Assembly: GCA_019694475.1 (NCBI GenBank)
Contig: JAIBBX010000002.1
Span: 124,001-188,000 of the forward strand
Direction of reading: 5' to 3'
Source of the DNA: Parachlamydiales bacterium
GTDB taxonomy: Bacteria; Chlamydiota; Chlamydiia; Chlamydiales; SM23-39
Length of the DNA: 64,000 nt
Shown here: piece by piece, positions 1 to 8,590 of the stretch
How the letters are laid out: each line of letters starts with the position of its first letter
Position numbering within the stretch: the first letter of the stretch is position 1
The notes under the pieces: generated by a model
What the model saw: only the letters and a program-made list of their open reading frames with translations
What the model was told of the DNA's origin: nothing
Databases searched by the model: none
Translations under genes and position numbers: made by a program

Positions 1-426
1 AATAAAGGCATAATGGGGCTTTAAATTGGGGCAGTAGCTGTGGTTGATGAACCGAGTGAAATTCCCTGATGTTGCATCGATGACGTAGCTTCTTCCTAAA
101 CGATCTGCGATTGGATATTCGTAGCAGTAATTATTCAATGGTGCAAAATAAATCCGCCGATTTTCTCTGACGATCCCCGTATATTCGCCAATAAAACTGC
201 CCTTTTTAATAACGCCATTTGCAAAAACTCCATGACCCACTTCATCGCTGACGAACCGAATTTCAACATTCGGATCATTGGGCGATTCGATCTGCTTTCG
301 ATATTTTTGTCCGAGAGCAAGCGCTTTTTGTGGAATCTCACCTCTTTGATGCGCCGCCAATCCCCTTTGCAGAATTTCGCATCTTTCTTCTTCACTTTGA
401 AATGAGATTTGAGCAAGAAAGTCCAT
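1..426 (-). CDS. SET-domain protein, NUE-like lysine methyltransferase (3' part cut off by the window)
   Basis: The minus strand is open from an ATG at 426 to base 1, giving 142 residues with no stop. After about 55 polar residues the SET fold appears: VGHGVFANGVIKKGSFIGEY, then DATSGNFTRFINHSYCPN, which carries the RFINHSC-like motif that binds S-adenosylmethionine and shapes the lysine channel. The C-terminal catalytic tyrosine lies outside the window. SET proteins of Chlamydia (NUE/CT737 and cpnSET) methylate host histones or the chlamydial histone Hc1; that function is inferred here. The start lies 6 bases after the stop of the hydrolase gene on the same strand, so the two are probably co-transcribed. 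The family call is sure; the substrate is unknown. Confidence 0.85.
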   Translation of the reverse strand, partial: MDFLAQISFQSEEERCEILQRGLAAHQRGEIPQKALALGQKYRKQIESPNDPNVEIRFVSDEVGHGVFANGVIKKGSFIGEYTGIVRENRRIYFAPLNNYCYEYPIADRLGRSYVIDATSGNFTRFINHSYCPNLKPHYAFI

Positions 427-432
427 GGACTC

Positions 433-1227
433 CTATTTTGAAAGGAAGGAAATCACAAGCTTGCAATACTGCTGCGGAATCTCGAGCTGCGAGTTGTGGC
501 TCATTTTCGGGAAAACGTGCATCTTGCAGCTCTTTATTTTTTTCGCAAGGCCTTCTACATCTACGTATGGGCAAATATAGTCTTCTTCTCCGCCAATAAT
601 TAGAATGGGAACGGAAATCTTATGCGCCCATTTTGTTGAGTCGAAACCAATCAATGCCTCAGATTGCTTTAGCTGCCCTTCCAAGCTCATCGGGAAAGGA
701 TTGGCCATCATCTTCTGGATAAACCCTTCTCGTTTGTCTTTGTTTGCTATAAACGCATTTGAGAATACCCAAGGCACCATGGCTTCCATCTGGGAGCGGA
801 CCGATCCATTTTCGACGCGCAATTGGGTGATATGCCCTAAAGCGGCGATGGATACGGGACGCAACTTCATAAATGTTTGGGATAAAACAACTTTTCCAAT
901 CAGTTTTGGGTATTTATAAGCGATAGTTTGCACAATCGCCCCGCCCATGGAATGGCCGATCACATGGGGTCTTTTTAATCCCAGCTTCTCGATCAAACCG
1001 ACCGCGTCTTTGGCCATATCGAGGATCGTAAAGGATTTGGTTGGGCATTCGCTTCTACCGGAGCAGCGGTTATCGAATAAGATGAGATCGAACTTGCGGG
1101 CAAGCGCTGCGCGCACCGTATCCCACCAAAAGATGTCGCAGCCATAGCCTCCGATCAGCAGCAGCGGATGGCCTTTCCCCTCCCGCTCATAATACAGATT
1201 GATCCCGTTCACTTTTGCAAATGGCAT
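433..1227 (-). CDS. alpha/beta-fold hydrolase
   Basis: This 264-residue protein has the alpha/beta-hydrolase layout: an oxyanion-region GGYG near residue 27, the nucleophile elbow GHSMGG with Ser93, an acid at Asp216 in GGEEDYICP, and His244 in MSHNSQLE. There is no signal peptide, so it should be cytosolic unless exported another way. A longer frame upstream exists, but the ATG at 1227 begins the usual family N-terminus (MPFAKVNGINLYY) and keeps the gene clear of the divergent transporter. Its substrate cannot be told from sequence; esterase, lactonase or thioesterase roles are all possible. The SET-domain gene follows 6 bases downstream. Confidence 0.8.
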   Translation of the reverse strand: MPFAKVNGINLYYEREGKGHPLLLIGGYGCDIFWWDTVRAALARKFDLILFDNRCSGRSECPTKSFTILDMAKDAVGLIEKLGLKRPHVIGHSMGGAIVQTIAYKYPKLIGKVVLSQTFMKLRPVSIAALGHITQLRVENGSVRSQMEAMVPWVFSNAFIANKDKREGFIQKMMANPFPMSLEGQLKQSEALIGFDSTKWAHKISVPILIIGGEEDYICPYVDVEGLAKKIKSCKMHVFPKMSHNSQLEIPQQYCKLVISFLSK

Positions 1228-1282
1228 AGTTTTCTCTCTAACATTCTTTCCCAAAAACTGTCCAGTATGGGATAAGAAAGCC

Positions 1283-2467
1283 ATGCAAAAGGCCATTTCA
1301 AGACTCTTCCCTCTCTATGCCGTAGTCTTTTTAGCGAGCATTGGCTACAGCTCGATGATCACGATTTTCACTCCCATGATGATGCGTGAAAGATGGGGCA
1401 TGGTCTCCGAAGCAACACCGATGACTGTGAGAATGACTCAGCTCGGGATTCTTCTAGCTCTCTATCCATTTGGCCAATTTATCGGATCCCCGCTCATCGT
1501 CGCACTCGGGAGGCGTTACGACAAAAAAAGACTGCTCCTCATCTCTCTTTGCATCACTGCAATCGCCTATGGATTTCTTGCTCTATCGCTTGAAAACTTA
1601 AGTCTTGGGGCTGTGATGGCAAGCACCTTCCTGGCAGGGCTGTCGGAAGCGAATGAATCGATAGCCGAAGACACGATCGCTGAACTTGCGGCGAAAGAAC
1701 ATCACAAAAAGCTAATGAGCACCTTGCATGTCAGTTCAAGCGGGGCCTTTTTATTCGGCCCGATTCTCTCAGGCATTTTAGCCTTTCAGGGCCTTTCGAT
1801 CCCTTTTTGGGGGATTTTTGCTCTCATTATGATCGGTTTTCTTTTCGTTTTATTCCTAGGCCCGTTGCCGAGTCAAAAACTACCCGTAAGCGCATGGAAA
1901 CTGGTCCGCGATCAATTTTCCGCTTTTTCCTTCGAAAGATTCCATTTCGCATTCGGGGTCAATTTTCTGATCTACTTTGCAATTTTTGGGTTTTTCAGGG
2001 CTTATCCGATGCATCTTGTCGAATCGTTCGACATGTATATTTATGAACTGTCCCACTACATCGCTTGGGTTGCTGTGCCAATCGTCTTCCTCAATCTCTT
2101 CGTCACTGCCCGGCTTTTAAAAACGTTTCATTCATCCACACTTCTCACGTGGGGATCTTTCGGAATCGGCGTCTTTATTTATTTTCTTCTTTTTGCTGCA
2201 AAAGGGCCCAATCTTTGGATTTCGCTCTTTCTCGTCGCAGCCTGCATTGGAATCTGCCTGCCCACTTCGCCCGTCTACATCGCCCGTTCGGCCCATCAAT
2301 CGATCTTAAGCGAAATTCTAGAAAGCGATCTTGCGGTTTTGAAAGGAGCAGAAGCGATTGCTTCTTTAGCAGGAGGTGCGCTTGCAGCTTTCTTTGTTCC
2401 GCTGCCGCTCTACTTTTTTGGCGCGATTTCTATCCTCGCAGCCCTTTTGCTTTTTTTTAAGAAATGA
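1283..2467 (+). CDS. major facilitator superfamily transporter
   Basis: This 394-residue, very hydrophobic protein has about 12 membrane segments. The loop between segments 2 and 3 reads GRRYDKKR, the position of the MFS signature GxxxDRxGRR. The TetA/multidrug-like N-terminal half suggests a drug or metabolite exporter, but the substrate is unknown. The ATG at 1283 was chosen because it leads directly into the first membrane helix; an upstream start at 1199 would overlap the divergent hydrolase gene. Its 3' end overlaps the end of the convergent ComB-like gene by 11 bases, so no terminator separates them. Confidence 0.8.
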   Translation: MQKAISRLFPLYAVVFLASIGYSSMITIFTPMMMRERWGMVSEATPMTVRMTQLGILLALYPFGQFIGSPLIVALGRRYDKKRLLLISLCITAIAYGFLALSLENLSLGAVMASTFLAGLSEANESIAEDTIAELAAKEHHKKLMSTLHVSSSGAFLFGPILSGILAFQGLSIPFWGIFALIMIGFLFVLFLGPLPSQKLPVSAWKLVRDQFSAFSFERFHFAFGVNFLIYFAIFGFFRAYPMHLVESFDMYIYELSHYIAWVAVPIVFLNLFVTARLLKTFHSSTLLTWGSFGIGVFIYFLLFAAKGPNLWISLFLVAACIGICLPTSPVYIARSAHQSILSEILESDLAVLKGAEAIASLAGGALAAFFVPLPLYFFGAISILAALLLFFKK

Positions 2468-3134
2468 TCTTGCGCATAGAATTCCCTTCAAAAACCTGCA
2501 TTGCAAAGGGAAAATAGTCGAGAAGTACAGCTATCTGTACATCTTTGAAATACGATTTAGATTGAATACCGAGGGATTCAGGGGCATCCACAACCCGTTT
2601 GAGATAGGGTTCTGGATCTGGGCGGCGTCCTAGCAATTTTTGCTCCAAATAATCGGCCAATGCTAGATCTTCGTCCCCCGTTTTAGTTCCAGTGATCACA
2701 AAAGTTACTTTTTCAGGCATCCATCGAAGGATTTGCCGATAAGTCGCCTCTGCAACGGAGAAACTTGCCGTTAGAATCTGTTTTGCATTTTTGCTTCGGA
2801 CAACGCCTTGCGTGCCCGCTGTCGTTCTTTGCACAAGCCGCTTTCCCGTCAAATCGGATTGAGAGATCTGAACGGGAGAATTGCCGAAATCAAATCCGGG
2901 AATCGGCCGGCCCATATCTTCGCCCATCAAAAGCAGATTCGGATCTTTTTCTTTCATTGCAAACGCTTCTTCGATGGTCGAAACGGTCAGAATTTCCTCT
3001 GCGCCCGAACCAAAAGCAAAAGCTGCGGTAGTAAAAGCTCTGAGAACATCAATCACTACAATGCAGCCATCGGATAGATGACATTCGTGAAGGGAAACTT
3101 TGTTAATTTGGTGTGGTTGAAACTTCTTCGCCAT
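2457..3134 (-). CDS. 2-phosphosulfolactate phosphatase family protein (ComB-like)
   Basis: The 225-residue protein shows ComB-family blocks: VVIDVLRAFTTAA near the N-terminus, LLMGEDMGRPIPGFDFGNSP in the middle, and RTTAGTQGV after it. ComB hydrolyses 2-phosphosulfolactate in coenzyme M synthesis, but bacterial members occur where no coenzyme M is made, so the real substrate here is open. Its start overlaps the end of the AMP nucleosidase gene by 32 bases on the same strand, so translation of the two is probably coupled. The 3' end overlaps the MFS gene tail by 11 bases. Confidence 0.75.
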   Translation of the reverse strand: MAKKFQPHQINKVSLHECHLSDGCIVVIDVLRAFTTAAFAFGSGAEEILTVSTIEEAFAMKEKDPNLLLMGEDMGRPIPGFDFGNSPVQISQSDLTGKRLVQRTTAGTQGVVRSKNAKQILTASFSVAEATYRQILRWMPEKVTFVITGTKTGDEDLALADYLEQKLLGRRPDPEPYLKRVVDAPESLGIQSKSYFKDVQIAVLLDYFPFAMQVFEGNSMRKIIS

Positions 3135-3927
3135 TGATGTTGCGGTGGTAAGCGCCTTTGATATGCTTGGACTGCATTACGCGTGCATGCTTAAGGATTT
3201 TGACTCCCTTTTCAACATGATCAGCGGTAAAATTATCGAAAACCCACTGCGAACTTTGCTTTGTTTTCACACCGTCTTGATTGAGCGGCAAGTCCGAAAC
3301 AAGTAAGAGTGCGCCCAATGTGAATTTGCGCTTATAGCTTGCAGCAAAAAGAGTTGCGCATTCCATTTCAATGCCTTGCGCTTTCGTAGCTTTCAGCCGG
3401 TTCTTAAACTCTTCATTGAATTCCCAAAAACGCATGTTGGTCGTATAGGTAATTCCAATGTGGTAAAGAGCTTTCTCGAGATCGAGCACCTCAGTGGTAG
3501 CTCTCTGCATCAAGAAGTTGGCTAAAGCTGGAACCTCGATTGGGAAATAGAAATCCGACGTTCCCTCGCCTCTGATCGAAGCGACAGGAACGAGATAATC
3601 GCCCACTTTGTAGCGGCGGCGAAGCCCTCCGCACATCCCAAGAAGGATGCTTGCCCGAATCGGCAAGAAAGAGCAGACATCGACAACGAGAGCTGCGGCT
3701 GGAGATCCAATTTTAAAATCGAGGATGCTGACATCCTCTTCTGGGCAGTGAGCCACTTTGAACATCGATCCCTCAAAAACCGGCACATTGCGGCTCTTTG
3801 AAAAATAATCTACGTAGCGAGGAAAATTGGTCAAAATTAAATTTGAGCAAAATTGACCCGACTCGCAACCTGAGTAGCGCTCGAGAGTCTGACGCGCGAT
3901 TTCTGCTTCTTGGGGATTCTTTTCCAT
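3103..3927 (-). CDS. amn: AMP nucleosidase, short single-domain form
   Basis: At 274 residues this matches the short, Bacteroidetes-type AMP nucleosidase that lacks the E. coli regulatory N-terminus. Recognisable blocks are LTNFPRYVDYF, FKIGSPAAALVVD, LGMCGGLRRRYKVGDYLVP, RGEGTSDFYFP, and the nucleoside phosphorylase-type GIEMECATLFA and LLLVSDLP near the C-terminus. The enzyme would split AMP into adenine and ribose 5-phosphate in the cytosol. A related chlamydial protein (CT263) acts in the futalosine pathway to menaquinone, so that role is an alternative. It is transcribed with the ComB-like gene downstream. Confidence 0.8.
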   Translation of the reverse strand: MEKNPQEAEIARQTLERYSGCESGQFCSNLILTNFPRYVDYFSKSRNVPVFEGSMFKVAHCPEEDVSILDFKIGSPAAALVVDVCSFLPIRASILLGMCGGLRRRYKVGDYLVPVASIRGEGTSDFYFPIEVPALANFLMQRATTEVLDLEKALYHIGITYTTNMRFWEFNEEFKNRLKATKAQGIEMECATLFAASYKRKFTLGALLLVSDLPLNQDGVKTKQSSQWVFDNFTADHVEKGVKILKHARVMQSKHIKGAYHRNINGEEVSTTPN

Positions 3928-4045
3928 ATTGGGTTCATTTTATCTGGAAAAACCAATAATGACAACCCTGAAAAAGGAGAATTTCCCTTTATTAAAAAGT
4001 TTACTTGCAGCATAGTGAGACTCTAAAAAAAGCAAGGAACCTTCT

Positions 4046-5698
4046 ATGAAGAACTACTGGCTCTTACTTCTCATGTGCACCTCCCTTTTTGCAGCTGACG
4101 CAGATAATGATGGCGACTCCGACATCTACAGTTCTGAGGAAAACTTCAAAAAGTGGATTTCGGATGCTGAACTGTTCTACGAATACTATTTAGCCGATCA
4201 AAGGGACATTAATGCATCTGTAGATTTAGGAACCCCTGCCCGCCTTACCAGAACGCTGAATCCTCCCGCCCTTCCAGCTCCTCCACCCGATCCAATAAAT
4301 CCTGGCGGAGTGGCCAATTACTTGCCTTTCATCATCGTGAATAATAGCGGCATTCCCGACAACATGGTCTATATTACGATCATCGGAGCGCAATTGATTG
4401 GAACCACGGCCCAAACACAAAAACTATACGTAGACCTCGCTATGGGAACAGGAATTGGAAGTTATGTTCTAATTCCAGCGATGGGCAACGGCAGCGTGCC
4501 AAATTACCTATTGAGCGATTTAGCTCCTGTAATGGGACAGCCCAACACTTACGCCTTTTACATTCCAAACGGAATTGCCGACATGAATTCCGATGGGATT
4601 TCCGGCGCAAGGATTTACTTCCAGATGAAAGACTCTACACAGCTCATTACCTACAGTAGCGGCAAACTCACTGAACCAAGCGTTCTCAACCAGTCGCTCA
4701 CTTCCTATTCGATAGTCTTCGATAAGTTTGAGTTTGCATACGTTCCTGCAGGCAGCCCGCAAATCGCTGCTGATGGCACCGCCGTCGATTTCTTCAGCAT
4801 TCCGCTTTACGGATATCTATCAACACCAGATGCTGGATCGCCAAGCCACTCGGGTCTCTATGAGTCGCAAAGCTTCATTATGCAAACAATTGTTCCATAC
4901 TTTTTCAACAATGTTTGCACAAGCGGCGCGATCTTGGCTCAGTGGAACAACTTGTTCTCGCCCACCCAAACAAGCCCTATTCGCGTTTTATCGCCAGCAT
5001 CGGCAATGAGTGTTGGATCGAGCAGCACCTTCCCCAACAAGTTCGATCCGAATTATTTTGATAATGCGGCAGCCTACGGATTTAGCTTCATTCAATTCCT
5101 TTGGTCCGGCACAAGCGCTTATTACAAAACCAATCCGCTGAACATTGAGATCCTCGCATCGACGAATCCAGCATATTCTGGCGGCGTTTTCACAGCGAGC
5201 ATCGACGGAAGCAACAATATGAACTTCAGTCCTGCTTTCTCAACGGATCCATCTTATTTCCCAGCACCGACGACATTCGACGCAACGGCACCAAAGACAA
5301 CCGGACCTACTTCCTTTCAAATTGCAGCAGCTCAAAACTTGAATCCATCTTTTGCTGCCAACTTGCAAGGAAACCAGGTGAGCAAATTGTTTGAAGAAGC
5401 CCTCATGGCAGGCCTTTTACCAGCTTCATTTCCTTCTGGAAGTCCGTTGAGCAATAGCTACCTACAGGCGAATTCTTCAAATTACTACAACAACAGCGGC
5501 AGTTTGCCTGCAACAGCTGGCGGTCCTTGGTACAGCGTCTACTCTCAAGCGCTGCATTATTGCGGCCCGATTTACACGTTTGGGTTTGATGAACCGCTTT
5601 ATCCAAATGTATTGATGCAATGTACGTCGCCATCGCTTGGAGCGATGGGCTCTACCTATATCGGCATTACGATTGGAACCTGTGATTTAGTACCCTAA
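4046..5698 (+). CDS. secreted GH64 / thaumatin-like beta-1,3-glucanase-related protein with an EF-hand loop
   Basis: The 550-residue protein starts with a signal peptide ending near LFA16. Directly after it lies a canonical 12-residue calcium loop, Asp20 to Glu31 (DNDGDSDIYSSE). The body resembles glycoside hydrolase family 64 in order: LPFIIVNNSG, then ARIYFQMKDS, DFFSIPLYGY, FDPNYFDNAAAYGFSF, and a C-terminal YSQALHYCGPIYTFGFDEP. GH64 enzymes release pentasaccharides from beta-1,3-glucan; I cannot confirm that the catalytic acids are kept. The product should be exported to the periplasm or beyond. The next gene follows after 13 bases with a ribosome site, so they form an operon. Family call fairly sure, activity inferred. 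Confidence 0.6.
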   Translation: MKNYWLLLLMCTSLFAADADNDGDSDIYSSEENFKKWISDAELFYEYYLADQRDINASVDLGTPARLTRTLNPPALPAPPPDPINPGGVANYLPFIIVNNSGIPDNMVYITIIGAQLIGTTAQTQKLYVDLAMGTGIGSYVLIPAMGNGSVPNYLLSDLAPVMGQPNTYAFYIPNGIADMNSDGISGARIYFQMKDSTQLITYSSGKLTEPSVLNQSLTSYSIVFDKFEFAYVPAGSPQIAADGTAVDFFSIPLYGYLSTPDAGSPSHSGLYESQSFIMQTIVPYFFNNVCTSGAILAQWNNLFSPTQTSPIRVLSPASAMSVGSSSTFPNKFDPNYFDNAAAYGFSFIQFLWSGTSAYYKTNPLNIEILASTNPAYSGGVFTASIDGSNNMNFSPAFSTDPSYFPAPTTFDATAPKTTGPTSFQIAAAQNLNPSFAANLQGNQVSKLFEEALMAGLLPASFPSGSPLSNSYLQANSSNYYNNSGSLPATAGGPWYSVYSQALHYCGPIYTFGFDEPLYPNVLMQCTSPSLGAMGSTYIGITIGTCDLVP

Positions 5699-5711
5699 AG
5701 AGGAATAGAAA

Positions 5712-6569
5712 ATGAACCCGTATAAATTTTTGGCAATCAGCCTGACATTATCAAGCCTGTCTCTTCCTGCAGAAGAAGACCAAACAGCGTTTTCAGGACC
5801 GCCTAAGAAAAAAAGTAAAGATATCGCTATGTGCGATGAACCGCCTGCGCCTACATGCTGCGTACCCATGTGCCCAAATGAGCATCGGGTTCAAGTTGGC
5901 GGCAACTACACTTATGCTTGGGTGACTCCAGCTGAAAGGCTCACAACCAAAGGCAGCCTTGGTGGCGCGCAAGGTATTTATGAATACCGCCCTGAAAATT
6001 GGCTTTATGCTGCAGTTGCCTTCAACTACCGGCAAGGAAGCACGGATAACGATATCTCAAAACGAAAAATTCTCGATTTTGACTCGCAAGAGCGATTTGG
6101 ATATACCTATTCAAGCACCTGCCCATTCGATCACAAATATAGAATTGCCCTTTTTGCTGGACTCGGCGGACGCTATATGGGAGAAAACGTCACATTGGGC
6201 AATACATCGGTGGACTATAATTATGCTCATTTCTATGTTCCTGTGGGCGTCGCGATGGACTATGAAGTCAACTGCTGGCTCAACTGGGGTCTAAACGGCC
6301 AGTGGAGACCTCAAATTTATTCAGTTGTCCAGATTCAGCCGCTGGACGGAGCTTGGTGGATCTTACCTAAACACATCGACAATATTGTCGTCGATATGCC
6401 GATCACTTATAAGTACAACGACAGCTTTTCGGTCATTGTAGATCCTTATTTCGAATGGTGGCACGATGGGAAAAGCGAAGCATTTACCCCAACTGGGCTA
6501 AAGCTCAACCTTCCTGGCAATCGCTACTACTTTGCAGGGGTGAACGTCAATTTCGGCTGGCAGTTCTAA
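5712..6569 (+). CDS. outer-membrane beta-barrel protein
   Basis: This 285-residue protein has an N-terminal signal peptide (cleavage near LSLPA) and then a cysteine-bearing stretch (CDEPPAPTCCVPMCP) like the start of chlamydial MOMP-like proteins. The remainder alternates hydrophobic and polar residues with many aromatic girdle residues, and ends in Phe (NVNFGWQF), the usual outer-membrane insertion signal. The cysteines could join the disulphide-linked chlamydial envelope. It follows the GH64-like gene closely and precedes the cysteine-patterned small protein. Transported molecule unknown. Confidence 0.75.
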   Translation: MNPYKFLAISLTLSSLSLPAEEDQTAFSGPPKKKSKDIAMCDEPPAPTCCVPMCPNEHRVQVGGNYTYAWVTPAERLTTKGSLGGAQGIYEYRPENWLYAAVAFNYRQGSTDNDISKRKILDFDSQERFGYTYSSTCPFDHKYRIALFAGLGGRYMGENVTLGNTSVDYNYAHFYVPVGVAMDYEVNCWLNWGLNGQWRPQIYSVVQIQPLDGAWWILPKHIDNIVVDMPITYKYNDSFSVIVDPYFEWWHDGKSEAFTPTGLKLNLPGNRYYFAGVNVNFGWQF

Positions 6570-6583
6570 GAGCTTATCTTTTA

Positions 6584-6605
6584 AGGGGGGTTTACAAAGC
6601 CCCCT
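6584..6605 (+). terminator. possible terminator or attenuator
   Basis: Six G and six C pairs (AGGGGG / CCCCCT) flank a 10-base loop 15 bases after the barrel gene stop. The tail after the stem is only moderately T-rich, so it may act as an attenuator that reduces reading into the next small gene. Confidence 0.4.
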
Positions 6606-6643
6606 CCTTTCTATATAGAGAAATTTTACAAGCGAGGACATAT

Positions 6644-6961
6644 ATGCTGATAAAATTTCTAACCATTCTTGCCCTAGGAACATCTTGTTACGCAAATTCC
6701 GATGAGGTAGCTCTTTTCGGCAAAAAAAAAGATTGCAACGCCACATATAAGGATGCCAAAAATAGCTGCGATGAATCCTATGATGACTGCGAAGATCGGG
6801 CAGAAAAACAAAAGGAATCTTGCAAGAAGATCAAGGACAAAACCAAACGAAATAAGTGCTATCAAGACGCTAAAGCTGCCAAACAGGCTTGCAAGCAAAA
6901 GTCGAACGACTGCCAGCAGAAAGCCAAAGCCAACCGAGATAAGTGCAAGGGCAATAAATAG
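6644..6961 (+). CDS. small exported helical protein with a duplicated cysteine pattern
   Basis: The 105-residue protein begins with a signal peptide (MLIKFLTILALGTSCYA). The mature part is very rich in Lys, Asp, Glu and Gln and has eight cysteines at residues 31, 42, 49, 60, 72, 83, 90 and 101. The spacing C-x10-C-x6-C-x10-C occurs twice, 41 residues apart, so the gene arose by internal duplication. The spacings place the cysteines on one face of an alpha helix. The start at 6644 is fixed by GCGAGGA just upstream. I do not recognise the family. A role in disulphide cross-linking of the envelope is only a guess. Confidence 0.7.
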   Translation: MLIKFLTILALGTSCYANSDEVALFGKKKDCNATYKDAKNSCDESYDDCEDRAEKQKESCKKIKDKTKRNKCYQDAKAAKQACKQKSNDCQQKAKANRDKCKGNK

Positions 6962-6962
6962 A

Positions 6963-6990
6963 TTGTCTTTTAAGCTCATTGTGATATAAT
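6963..6990 (+). promoter_or_regulatory. putative sigma-66/70 promoter of efp
   Basis: TTGTCT (6963-6968) and a perfect TATAAT (6985-6990) are spaced by 16 bases and lie 23 bases before the efp start. The hexamers are in the short gap after the cysteine-patterned gene. Confidence 0.5.
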
Positions 6991-7013
6991 CGCCCCTTTA
7001 TTTTAAGGTGATT

Positions 7014-7583
7014 ATGTCCTCAGTGAGCACAAACGAAATCCGGATTGGGATGAAGGTAGAAGTCGAAAAGGACCCATACCTCATCGTTGGCAACGAATTT
7101 GTCAAACCCGGCAAAGGCCAGGCCTTCAACCGGATTAAAATGAAAAACATGAAGACGGGCCGTGTAATTGAACGGACCTACAAGTCTGGCGAAAAGATCG
7201 ATCTCGCCGACGTAGAGGAAAAGGAAATGCGCTTCCTCTACAAAGAGCCAGATGGCGCTGTTTTCATGGACGACAAAACGTTTGATCAGCTCACCATCAA
7301 TAATGAAATGATCGGTTCCAACGTTCAGTGGCTGATGGAAGAGGTCGTCTTCCATATCGTCTTTTATAAAGGCGAGCCCATTGAAATCGTCCCCCCAACC
7401 TTTATGGAAATGCGCATCACCGAAACCGCTCCTGGGATACGCGGTGACACAGCTTCTGGCCGGGTGCTAAAACCCGCTACTACAGAGACAGGCGCCAAGA
7501 TCCAAGTCCCCATCTTTGTCGAGGAAGGAGAAAAAGTGAAAGTGGACACCCGCACCTGCGAATATGTCTCCCGCGTTTCTTAA
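7014..7583 (+). CDS. efp: translation elongation factor P
   Basis: The 189-residue protein has the three beta-barrel domains of EF-P. The tip loop reads VKPGKGQAF with Lys34 at the modified position. EF-P enters the ribosomal E site and relieves stalling at consecutive prolines, which suits a genome with Pro-rich secreted proteins such as the one at 21292-23397. Its last 20 bases overlap the start of epmA, whose product attaches beta-lysine to Lys34, so substrate and modifying enzyme are co-translated. The start MSSVSTNEIRIG at 7014 was preferred to the ATG two codons upstream because it gives the normal family N-terminus. Confidence 0.95.
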   Translation: MSSVSTNEIRIGMKVEVEKDPYLIVGNEFVKPGKGQAFNRIKMKNMKTGRVIERTYKSGEKIDLADVEEKEMRFLYKEPDGAVFMDDKTFDQLTINNEMIGSNVQWLMEEVVFHIVFYKGEPIEIVPPTFMEMRITETAPGIRGDTASGRVLKPATTETGAKIQVPIFVEEGEKVKVDTRTCEYVSRVS

Positions 7584-8496
7584 AGCTCCGATTCTCAAAG
7601 ATCGGGCTCAAATGTTAGCTCGCGCTCGCGCTTTTTTTGCCGAGCGCGGCATAGTAGAAATCGATTGCGGGGCCATGGTCCGCAGAGCTCCGCTAGACAA
7701 CAATATCGACTGCATCGCTGTCGACCAAGACGGTGGTTTTCTCCACACATCCCCTGAATACGCCCTCAAAAGACTCTTAGCCGAAGGGATTGGCGATTGC
7801 TACTTCTTGGGACATGTCTACCGCAAGGGCGAAATAGGGCATTTGCACAACCCTGAATTCACTATGGCCGAGTGGTATCGGCTCGGATTCTCTTTTGAAG
7901 AAATGATCCGGGAAACAGCTCAATTTTTATTCCTGTTTTTCGAGGAAAAGCCGCTCCGACTCCTCCCCTACCGACAAGCTTTTGAGCAATACGTAGGCAT
8001 CGACTACCAAAATGAACCCCTATCAGGGCTCCAAAAATTAACAAACAGTTCTTGGGACCGAGAGACCTGCATCCACTATCTCGTCAGCCATCTGATCGAG
8101 CCCAAACTAGGCCGTAACGAATTAACAGCCCTCACCGAATTTCCTCCTCATGAAGCAGCCCTTGCCTGCGTTAGAGAAAAAAATGGAGAGCTTGTCGCTG
8201 AACGATTCGAACTGTATTACGAAGGAGTCGAACTAACCAACGGTTATCATGAACTATCCGATGCAGCCGAACTGGAAAGACGGTTTGACAAAACCAACGC
8301 CAAACGGGCACTCGAAGGCAAAGCTCCCTACGCCCTCGATGAACAATTTCTTGCTTCGCTAAATCGCCTCCCCGATTGCTGCGGCGTCGCTCTTGGATTC
8401 GACAGAGCTATGATGCTGCGCCATAAAATCCGATCAATCAAACAAGTCATCCCCTTCGCTTGGGATGAACTTGTAGACGAATCCAAAAATTCTTGA
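7564..8496 (+). CDS. epmA: EF-P beta-lysyltransferase EpmA (GenX/PoxA)
   Basis: The 310-residue protein is a class II lysyl-tRNA-synthetase catalytic core without the anticodon-binding domain. It shows LHTSPEYALKRLL, motif 2 with HNPEFTMAEWYR, the ATP-site stretch FELYYEGVELTNGYHE, and motif 3 GVALGFDRAMML. It ligates beta-lysine to Lys34 of EF-P. The lysine aminomutase EpmB that makes beta-lysine is not in this window. The gene overlaps efp by 20 bases, and its last codons run into a palindromic repeat (8482-8545), so the C-terminal SKNS may be contributed by the repeat. Confidence 0.92.
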   Translation: MSPAFLKAPILKDRAQMLARARAFFAERGIVEIDCGAMVRRAPLDNNIDCIAVDQDGGFLHTSPEYALKRLLAEGIGDCYFLGHVYRKGEIGHLHNPEFTMAEWYRLGFSFEEMIRETAQFLFLFFEEKPLRLLPYRQAFEQYVGIDYQNEPLSGLQKLTNSSWDRETCIHYLVSHLIEPKLGRNELTALTEFPPHEAALACVREKNGELVAERFELYYEGVELTNGYHELSDAAELERRFDKTNAKRALEGKAPYALDEQFLASLNRLPDCCGVALGFDRAMMLRHKIRSIKQVIPFAWDELVDESKNS

Positions 8497-8545
8497 GGCA
8501 ATTTCTAGCCGCTTTGACGCCGAAATTGCCCCAAGAATTTTTGAA
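8482..8545. repeat. palindromic repeat A overlapping the epmA stop
   Basis: Two 24-base arms, one holding CAAAAATTCTTGAGGCAATT, match in 22 of 24 positions around a 16-base centre. The arm motif AAAAATTCTTG and the flanking CTACTAG also occur at the ends of repeat B (9469-9647), so the two belong to one family. The stem could end epmA transcription, but no T tract follows it. Confidence 0.7.
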
Positions 8546-8590
8546 TTGATCTACTAGCATGAAAACAAAAGATTGTGTTAAGATCCCATT

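Noticed and set aside
6455..6643. Longer start for the cysteine-patterned protein
   Set aside because: That frame covers the barrel gene and would remove the signal peptide from the N-terminus; a good ribosome site supports 6644.
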